NCBI GenBank assembly: GCA_013139625.1
Contig: WTAK01000323.1
Span: 1-11,102 of the forward strand
Direction: 5' to 3'
Length of the DNA stretch: 11,102 nucleotides
Origin: Candidatus Delongbacteria bacterium
GTDB lineage: Bacteria > UBA4055
The notes under the pieces are model-generated. The model saw only the letters and a list, made by a program, of their open reading frames with translations. It did no database searches and was not told the DNA's origin. Of this stretch, positions 6,563 through 11,102 are shown piece by piece (the first letter of the stretch is position 1; the number at the start of each line of letters is the position of its first letter). The position numbers were made by a program, and so were the translations under genes.

Positions 6563-7087
6563 TTATTGAATATCGTTTTCTATCTTTTCCAAAACTCGTA
6601 TTTTCTCTTTATAACTACGAATTATATAAACTTTCTTCTCTTCCTTCAAATCATCAAGCATCTTATAATATTCTTCTCTGTGATTCTTATTAAAATTCCA
6701 GATCCATTTGTAAAATTCCAGATCAAATTTTTCTCTACAGCCTTCAGCCATGTCAGATCTTTTCTTTAAAAAATATCTACCAAGTATCATTCTCTTAAAA
6801 GCATTATATAAACATCTTGCTCTAGAGAAATCGAAATAAAATATTGTATCAGCTCTTTTGAATCTTTTGTCTAGAGTACTATTAAAATTACCATCCATTA
6901 CCCAGCTATCTTGTGAAATTAGCTCATCAACTTTATTATGCCACTTTTTGCTCTCAGTCATCTCCCATCCGGGTAACCAAAAATGAACATCAAGATGGAT
7001 AATTGGAAGATCTAAGATTTTACTCAGTTGTTTTGAGAAAGTGGATTTACCTGCTCCACCACTGCCTATTATCAGAATTCTTTTCAT
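6563..7087 (-). CDS. FlaR-like P-loop kinase (adenylate kinase-related, 'DNA topology modulation' family)
   Basis: 174-residue soluble P-loop NTPase. It has Walker A GSGGAGKST at residues 8-16. The family's other signatures are also present: HLDVHFWLPGW (31-41), WVMDGNF (62-68), TLDKRFKRADT (71-81), an ARCLYNAFKRMILGR arginine-rich helix, and the SDMAEGC plus FYKWIWNF blocks. These match proteins annotated as FlaR or topology modulation protein, which are adenylate kinase-like. The real substrate is not established, and the name reflects an old phenotype. The length is normal. The gene starts 18 bases after the preceding membrane-protein gene with only a weak ribosome binding site, so translation may depend on read-through from it. 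A strong terminator follows. Confidence 0.82.
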   Translation of the reverse strand: MKRILIIGSGGAGKSTFSKQLSKILDLPIIHLDVHFWLPGWEMTESKKWHNKVDELISQDSWVMDGNFNSTLDKRFKRADTIFYFDFSRARCLYNAFKRMILGRYFLKKRSDMAEGCREKFDLEFYKWIWNFNKNHREEYYKMLDDLKEEKKVYIIRSYKEKIRVLEKIENDIQ

Positions 7088-7105
7088 TTTTACTATATTT
7101 TAGAA

Positions 7106-7513
7106 TTACATTTCTTCTCTTGGCTTTTCTCTTCTCTCTCTCTTAAGTGCAGAAAATGCCCAGAAAAATAGCACTAAAAATATTGCATCGAAAAATGCGA
7201 ATGGCTTCCAAAAATATGGGATCCCTTGATCAAACCAATGATAGAAAACTACAGAACAAAAAGATACTTTTAACAGAATACCGTATGGTATTAAATTTTC
7301 ATTCTTTTTTGGATCAGTTGCGATCTGTAGGAACATTATACCGAAAGTAATCAATAACAATGCAGGAAAATGTATATAGCCTACATGGTTAGGTTGAGTC
7401 ACTTCATAATAATCAAAGATATTCATTGGAAACATTAAAAAATATAAACCAAGAAGACCATCATATAATCCTCCAACTACGAACAATATTGATACAAGTT
7501 TAAAATTCTTCAT
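7106..7513 (-). CDS. Four-helix integral membrane protein, function unknown
   Basis: About 135 residues with four predicted membrane helices: near the N-terminus (ILFVVGGLYDGLLGLYFLMF), around PALLLITFGIMFLQI, around YGILLKVSFCSVVFYHW, and AFFDAIFLVLFFWAF. A positively charged tail (KRERREKPREE) follows. The pattern of a short cytosolic ATDPKKN loop between helices 2 and 3 is seen in many small uncharacterised bacterial membrane proteins; I assign no function. The ATG at 7511-7513 is preceded by GGGGG at good spacing. A TTG four codons earlier is possible but would overlap that site. It is the first gene of a pair with the FlaR-like kinase. No clear promoter was seen, and upstream lie two palindromic repeats. 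Confidence 0.75.
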   Translation of the reverse strand: MKNFKLVSILFVVGGLYDGLLGLYFLMFPMNIFDYYEVTQPNHVGYIHFPALLLITFGIMFLQIATDPKKNENLIPYGILLKVSFCSVVFYHWFDQGIPYFWKPFAFFDAIFLVLFFWAFSALKRERREKPREEM

Positions 7514-7554
7514 TTTATCCCCCAAACTGTTATTGTCATTGTGTTTACTTATCC

Positions 7555-7581
7555 TGTCATCCTGAATTTATTTCAGGATCT
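7555..7581 (+). repeat. 27-bp CCTGAA-type palindromic repeat, copy 2
   Basis: It begins TGTCATCCTGAA and ends TTTCAGGATCT, with a perfect 7-bp stem TCCTGAA/TTCAGGA around five bases. It is the same family as 4833-4859, which is on the opposite strand. It sits 15 bp from the GGGGACGAT hairpin, so two repeat families are stacked in one short intergenic gap. Confidence 0.65.
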
Positions 7582-7596
7582 ATCTTTTCGTTATTC

Positions 7597-7619
7597 GGGG
7601 ACGATAAGAAATCGTCCCC
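7597..7619. repeat. GGGGACGAT hairpin repeat
   Basis: Perfect 9-bp stem GGGGACGAT/ATCGTCCCC with loop AAGAA, followed on the plus strand by TACA. It is nearly identical to the hairpin at 6532-6554 (shared AGAAATCGTCCCCTACA). It lies just after the radical SAM stop (7626) but has no T tract on either side, so any termination activity would be weak. Confidence 0.7.
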
Positions 7620-7625
7620 TACAAA

Positions 7626-8960
7626 TTACGAATTTCTTCTCCGCTTTATTATTCTTCGCAGAATATTTTTAAAATTTTCTTTTCTATATTTTGTAAATTC
7701 ATCGCTGTACAACTTTAGACCCAGATTCCTGAACCCGTTCCTCAACTCTTCAGCTGTCATTTTCTTAGGTAAGAAATTCACATCGAATAATGTACATTTT
7801 TCCCATGCACCTTTTTCAATGATCCTATCTTCTTTTTCCAATCTTTCGTAAAGAGGTGTTCCCGGAAAAGTCGTTTGAATAGTTATCTGTACTTCATGTA
7901 ATTCAGTCTCTTTCACAAAGTTAAACACTGAATCAAATATACTTATATCATGCTCATCCAAACCTAATATAAAACATCCGTTGACACTTATACCATAACT
8001 TTGGATCTTTGTAATTGCATCTTTATATTTATTGAATTGCTTTGATTTCCAGTTACTTTTAGTCTCTATTCCATCAAGTGATCCTAATTCAGGGCTTTCA
8101 AAACCTATAAGAACCTGAGCACAGCCACTTTCACTGAGTAATTTAAGTAATTCATCGTCATCAGCCAAAGAAATATCCGTTTCAGTGAACCAACGTATCT
8201 TCTTTTCCTTTAGCTGTGGAAGCAATTCTTTCCAGTATTCTTTGTTGATAAAAGTATTATCCTCGGCAAGCTCTATCATCGGGTGTTCCCAGATAGTCTT
8301 GATCTTATCAATCTCAGCAAGAACTTTATCCATCGGTTTCTGCTTATACTTTTTTGTTATTAATATAGAGCTTGCACAGAACTCACATGAATGAGGACAG
8401 CCTCTGCTGGTTTGAATTGTCAGACGATTGTATTTTTCTATATCTAGGAGTTCGAAAGCCGGCATCGGAGAATCTTTAAGATCAAATTCTTCTTCTATAC
8501 TGCCGTAAAAATCTTTTAAATTATTAGCTTGAACATCATTGATTATATCTAACCAATGCAATTCCCCTTCACCGATCAATACTGCGTCACAATGTTCTTT
8601 TGCTTCTTCGGGTAAACAAGTTACATGAAGTCCGCCTAGGATCACTGGAACTTTGAGAGACATGATATTATCTGAAAGTTCATAAGCTTCTTTTATCTGG
8701 GCAGAAAAACTTGAAATTGCTATCAGATCAAAACCATTTATTAAATTATTGAATTCTTCTCCCTCTGGAAGTTGATGGTCTTCTATATATTCAATGGCAT
8801 GCTCTTTCGGTATCATTCCTGCTAAAGTTAATAATCCTAAACTAGGTAGAGATGCTATTATATTACTTCTATCAACAAACCCGGGAAGAGTTAAACCTAA
8901 CTCCAGAAGTTCTTTATCAACAACTCTTATGCCACTCATTGCAATCAAACCAATTTTCAT
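7626..8960 (-). CDS. Cobalamin-binding-domain radical SAM protein
   Basis: 444-residue enzyme. Residues 1-150 form a B12-binding-like Rossmann domain: MKIGLIAMSG, SLPSLGLLTLAGM, FDLIAISSFSAQ, VPVILGGLHVTCLPEEA and AVLIGEGE. The DxHxxG motif of base-off cobalamin binders is absent, as in many members of this class. The radical SAM domain follows, with the cluster motif CPHSCEFC (Cys188, Cys192, Cys195), then ELAEDNTF, VLIGFES and NGCFILGLD. A basic tail (KNILRRIIKRRRNS) ends the protein. The product and substrate are unknown; the class includes methyltransferases and lipid-modifying enzymes. Its ATG overlaps the stop of the upstream membrane-protein gene as ATGA, so the two are translationally coupled. 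A palindromic repeat follows the stop. The length is normal and the reading frame is intact. Confidence 0.88.
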   Translation of the reverse strand: MKIGLIAMSGIRVVDKELLELGLTLPGFVDRSNIIASLPSLGLLTLAGMIPKEHAIEYIEDHQLPEGEEFNNLINGFDLIAISSFSAQIKEAYELSDNIMSLKVPVILGGLHVTCLPEEAKEHCDAVLIGEGELHWLDIINDVQANNLKDFYGSIEEEFDLKDSPMPAFELLDIEKYNRLTIQTSRGCPHSCEFCASSILITKKYKQKPMDKVLAEIDKIKTIWEHPMIELAEDNTFINKEYWKELLPQLKEKKIRWFTETDISLADDDELLKLLSESGCAQVLIGFESPELGSLDGIETKSNWKSKQFNKYKDAITKIQSYGISVNGCFILGLDEHDISIFDSVFNFVKETELHEVQITIQTTFPGTPLYERLEKEDRIIEKGAWEKCTLFDVNFLPKKMTAEELRNGFRNLGLKLYSDEFTKYRKENFKNILRRIIKRRRNS

Positions 8961-9337
8961 TGTATCATTCCTCCGAATATAAAATATCCTATACCTGATA
9001 CTAAGCTCACTACCGGTATAAAAAATAGATGCCTGAAAGGTTTTTTATAAGCTGAGAGAAAACATACAGTTGGCATAGCTATTGCCCCTATGATAAACAG
9101 CCAAGCTATAACAGCATCATTTACTTGAAGTTCGTAAACTTTCACACTCAAAGCATAGCTTATATTGATAAATGCCAGCCCAAAGAAAGATATATGACCC
9201 AATCTCATCATCCTTCTTCTCCAGGAACTATACCCTCCTGCCCAGTCTTCACCGTGGAAAAACAGACCTAATACTGCTCCTGTTACAAACCCAAGTGCTA
9301 TACCGATCCAAGCTGCATAAAAATTAATTAAACCCAT
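8957..9337 (-). CDS. Small four-helix membrane protein coupled to the radical SAM gene
   Basis: About 126 residues with four membrane segments: FYAAWIGIALGFVTGAVLGLFF, IRLGHISFFGLAFINISYAL, AVIAWLFIIGAIAMPTVCFL, and FFIPVVSLVSGIGYFIFGGM. The first loop carries HGEDWAGGYSSWRRRMMRLGH, a polar stretch with His, Glu, Asp and several Arg that looks conserved and functional. I recall similar sequences beside similar radical SAM genes in other phyla, but this was not checked. Two ATGs are in frame. The second (9335-9337) is preferred because AGGA sits six bases before it and would abut the first (9343). The stop TGA overlaps the radical SAM ATG. Function unknown; a membrane partner or donor-handling role is a guess. 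Confidence 0.75.
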   Translation of the reverse strand: MGLINFYAAWIGIALGFVTGAVLGLFFHGEDWAGGYSSWRRRMMRLGHISFFGLAFINISYALSVKVYELQVNDAVIAWLFIIGAIAMPTVCFLSAYKKPFRHLFFIPVVSLVSGIGYFIFGGMIQ

Positions 9338-9390
9338 ATTCATTCCTGTAATATTTACATTTTATCACATAATAAATGATACTTACAACT

Positions 9391-9421
9391 TTAATATGCT
9401 AATAATTTGTATCCAAGTCAA
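9391..9421 (-). promoter_or_regulatory. Possible promoter of the membrane protein/radical SAM pair
   Basis: On the minus strand, TTGACT (9416-9421) is followed after 19 bases by TATTAA (9391-9396), about 55 bases before the start codon. The spacing is long for a classic sigma-70 promoter but acceptable for FCB types. Confidence 0.35.
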
Positions 9422-9453
9422 GAAAACAAAATTAAATTTCTGAATTCATAAAC

Positions 9454-9475
9454 GGGAGACCGTGGGAGGTCTCCC
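9454..9475. repeat. GGGAGACC hairpin, divergent member of the same repeat type
   Basis: Perfect 8-bp stem GGGAGACC (9454-9461) and GGTCTCCC (9468-9475) around GTGGGA, followed by CTACGG. The layout (GGG-rich stem, then CCCCTAC on the plus strand) matches the hairpins at 6532 and 7597, but the stem bases differ. It lies between divergent genes, so it terminates no gene seen here. The rest of the 237-bp gap (9344-9580) is AT-rich and holds only the possible minus-strand promoter. Confidence 0.6.
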
Positions 9476-9580
9476 CTACGGTTTTAATTTTAAATTCTAA
9501 CTTCTAAATTATTTTTCTATGGACTTTATGCCTATATTTCCTTATCATATTAGTCTGCAATAATTAACAACTGTGCTTAA

Positions 9581-10837
9581 ATGAAATTCAATACAATTAT
9601 CAAAATATCTAATAATTACTTCAAGAAGAAAAATCGGTTCAAACTACACGTGTTCATCGTATTCCTTCTCATGTTCTATATGCTGTTCTTTTTAATAACA
9701 TTTTCTTCAACATTTCATAAAACTATCAGAAAAATATTCAGTACCGAAAGTAATACATTTGTCACGGTAGTTCCTAAAGAGCTGGATCTTGCTTTTATTA
9801 AAATAAACACTCCTTCATTTCTCGGCAAAGGAGAATTAAGCGATAAAGATGTAACTTATTTCGAAAATATTGAGGGTGTTAAGCAAGTCAGTCCGACTTA
9901 TAGCCTTGAGGCTCCTTCTATTTTGAAAGGAAGGTTTTTTGATATGGCTTATGGTACAGATCTTTCTGTGTTTGGAGAAGAAAGGCCGTTTGAGGGAAAG
10001 TGGTATAACAAGAATGATATTAAGGTTGTTAGAGCTATAGTATCATCTAAACTCTTGGATATCTATAACTCCAGCTTTGCACCGGCTAATAATCTACCTA
10101 AGTTATCTGAGAAAATAGTGGTCGGAAGAAAATTCAAACTGACTATGGGTAAAAACAGCTTTTCCGAGTCAGAGAAATCAATTTCAACTTCCGTTATAAT
10201 AATAGGAATGGATTCAAATGTTGAATTCCTTGGAATAACTTTACCTGCTGTAATACTGAAAAAAATTGCAAAAGAACTGAATACTCCAATAAGTATCTCT
10301 AATATAAAATTATTTTTTAATACCTCTGTTGAAATGATAAAAGCATCTAAAACGATTACTTCGAAAGGATATAAAATAAAAGAAAATGAGAACGACATTT
10401 TCAGAACTTTGAATAATTATCTGTCCAGGATCGATGTTATTTTATTTCTGCCCATAATATTTATTTTGATCATAATTTTCATATTTATTCAAAATCAGCT
10501 TAAATACATGCTGCTGAACCTAAAAAGAGAAATGGGTATCCAGATCGCAATGGGAGTTTATTACCTTGATGTTATCAAAATTTGGCTGTTTCAATATACA
10601 AAATTTATTCTCTCCGGGATGATCGCCGGTGGAACTATGGCTTATCTGACAGTAAAGATATTAACAAATTCCTACACTGATAAGGTAATTTCAAATATGA
10701 TCCAACTTGAATATAATATTGAGATATTTGCTATATCTTCATTCGTGATAATATTTTTAACATTGGTATATATGTATTTTAAAATATTGAGTTTTTTCAA
10801 AAAAAACAGTGTAGTTCAGCTGATGACGAAAGAGTAG
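9581..10837 (+). CDS. FtsX-like ABC transporter permease (MacB/LolC type)
   Basis: 418-residue membrane protein with the FtsX/MacB layout. There is one N-terminal helix (about 22-41), a large extracytoplasmic domain (about 42-284) and three C-terminal helices (about 286-302, 342-361 and 383-403). The cytoplasmic coupling segment LLNLKREMGIQIAMGVYYLDVIKIWLF between helices 2 and 3 is characteristic: these permeases have REiGilrAlG there and contact the ATPase. The soluble domain contains GVKQVSPTYSLEAP, typical of the MacB periplasmic core. Such permeases move lipoproteins, peptides or drugs, or transmit mechanical force. No ATPase gene is adjacent: the upstream neighbour is divergent and the downstream one convergent. 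The start ATG lacks a clear Shine-Dalgarno, which is tolerated in Bacteroidetes-type genomes. Confidence 0.85.
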   Translation: MKFNTIIKISNNYFKKKNRFKLHVFIVFLLMFYMLFFLITFSSTFHKTIRKIFSTESNTFVTVVPKELDLAFIKINTPSFLGKGELSDKDVTYFENIEGVKQVSPTYSLEAPSILKGRFFDMAYGTDLSVFGEERPFEGKWYNKNDIKVVRAIVSSKLLDIYNSSFAPANNLPKLSEKIVVGRKFKLTMGKNSFSESEKSISTSVIIIGMDSNVEFLGITLPAVILKKIAKELNTPISISNIKLFFNTSVEMIKASKTITSKGYKIKENENDIFRTLNNYLSRIDVILFLPIIFILIIIFIFIQNQLKYMLLNLKREMGIQIAMGVYYLDVIKIWLFQYTKFILSGMIAGGTMAYLTVKILTNSYTDKVISNMIQLEYNIEIFAISSFVIIFLTLVYMYFKILSFFKKNSVVQLMTKE

Positions 10838-10852
10838 GCTACTTCGTAGCCT
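10836..10852. terminator. Hairpin over the convergent stop codons
   Basis: AGGCTAC and GTAGCCT form a perfect 7-bp stem with a TTC loop. The stem contains part of the plus-strand TAG (10835-10837) and all of the minus-strand TAG (10839-10841). No T tract follows on either strand, so this may be a weak bidirectional terminator or simply a barrier. Confidence 0.4.
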
Positions 10853-11102
10853 CGAATAAAACTAATGCTGCGGCGACTGACGCATTTAAAGATTCCACAT
10901 TATTTTTAAGATCGATACGGACAAGATCATCACATTTTTCTTTAACCAATCTTCTCATCCCTTTTCCTTCATTACCGATCACAATAGCACTTTTTGCTGA
11001 GTAATCAAACTCCCTGAAATCCTTATCTCCATTCATATCAGTACCAACGACCCAAAATCCCATATCTTTGAGAGAATCTAAAGTTTGTGCAATGTTCTTT
11101 AC
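10839..11102 (-). CDS. RlmB/TrmH-type (SpoU) rRNA 2'-O-methyltransferase, C-terminal part
   Basis: 88 codons are visible and the frame is open to the right edge (first visible residues VKNIAQTLDSLKDMGFWVVG), so the N-terminal part lies outside the window. The SpoU/SPOUT signature motifs are present: IVIGNEGKGMRRLV (motif 2, knot region) and VESLNASVAAALVLFEAT (motif 3, SAM and dimer site). The arrangement matches RlmB, which methylates the ribose of G2251 in E. coli 23S rRNA. A tRNA-modifying TrmH relative cannot be excluded from this fragment. The usual IPM before xGxVxSLN reads IDLKN here, a departure from the commonest form. The gene ends one base from the convergent FtsX-like permease gene. 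Confidence 0.9.
   Translation of the reverse strand, partial: VKNIAQTLDSLKDMGFWVVGTDMNGDKDFREFDYSAKSAIVIGNEGKGMRRLVKEKCDDLVRIDLKNNVESLNASVAAALVLFEATK

Overview
The window is AT-rich and gene-dense, with most genes on the minus strand. Several features suggest a Gram-negative bacterium of the Bacteroidetes/FCB type. These are a lipoprotein with a lipobox, a periplasmic metal-system protein, AAGG-type ribosome binding sites, and a prfC promoter whose -10 reads TATTTTTG (the TAnnTTTG form) 17 nt after TTGACA. Low GC together with scattered short intergenic palindromic repeats would also fit an uncultured FCB lineage such as Cloacimonadota or Delongbacteria. That placement is inference only. I saw no rRNA, tRNA, CRISPR array, intact insertion sequence or phage gene.

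Layout. Bases 1-1332 (-) hold most of an ABC-F ATPase that runs off the left edge. Behind it lies a lipoprotein of unknown function (1387-2229, -). A 396-bp gap follows, with a TTGACA promoter, a 130-140 bp nested palindrome and a dispersed repeat. Next is a two-gene metal-export pair (2626-3976, -): a DUF1007-type periplasmic protein and a NicO/RcnA-type membrane permease. After that comes a decayed RhuM gene (4050-4614, -) and a second copy of the dispersed repeat. prfC (release factor 3) occupies 4862-6445 (-). A small membrane protein and a FlaR-like P-loop kinase form a pair at 6563-7513 (-), ending in a clear terminator. A second coupled pair, a four-helix membrane protein and a cobalamin-type radical SAM enzyme, sits at 7626-9337 (-). 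The only confident plus-strand gene is an FtsX-like ABC permease (9581-10837). It converges, with one base between the stop codons, on the C-terminal part of an RlmB/TrmH-type rRNA methyltransferase (10839-11102, -) that runs off the right edge.

How the genes relate. Housekeeping translation genes (ABC-F, RF3, RlmB-like) are mixed with small accessory operons; there is no single large system. The most informative observations are evolutionary. The metal-export operon carries a copy of an ABC-F gene's leader and first codons fused in front of its signal peptide. The RhuM gene has lost about half its length in one deletion at a microhomology, leaving its original C-terminus readable in another frame. 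One copy of the dispersed repeat appears to be interrupted by a palindromic element with TA flanks. The best candidate for an undescribed function is the translationally coupled radical SAM and membrane protein pair. Its chemistry cannot be read from the sequence.
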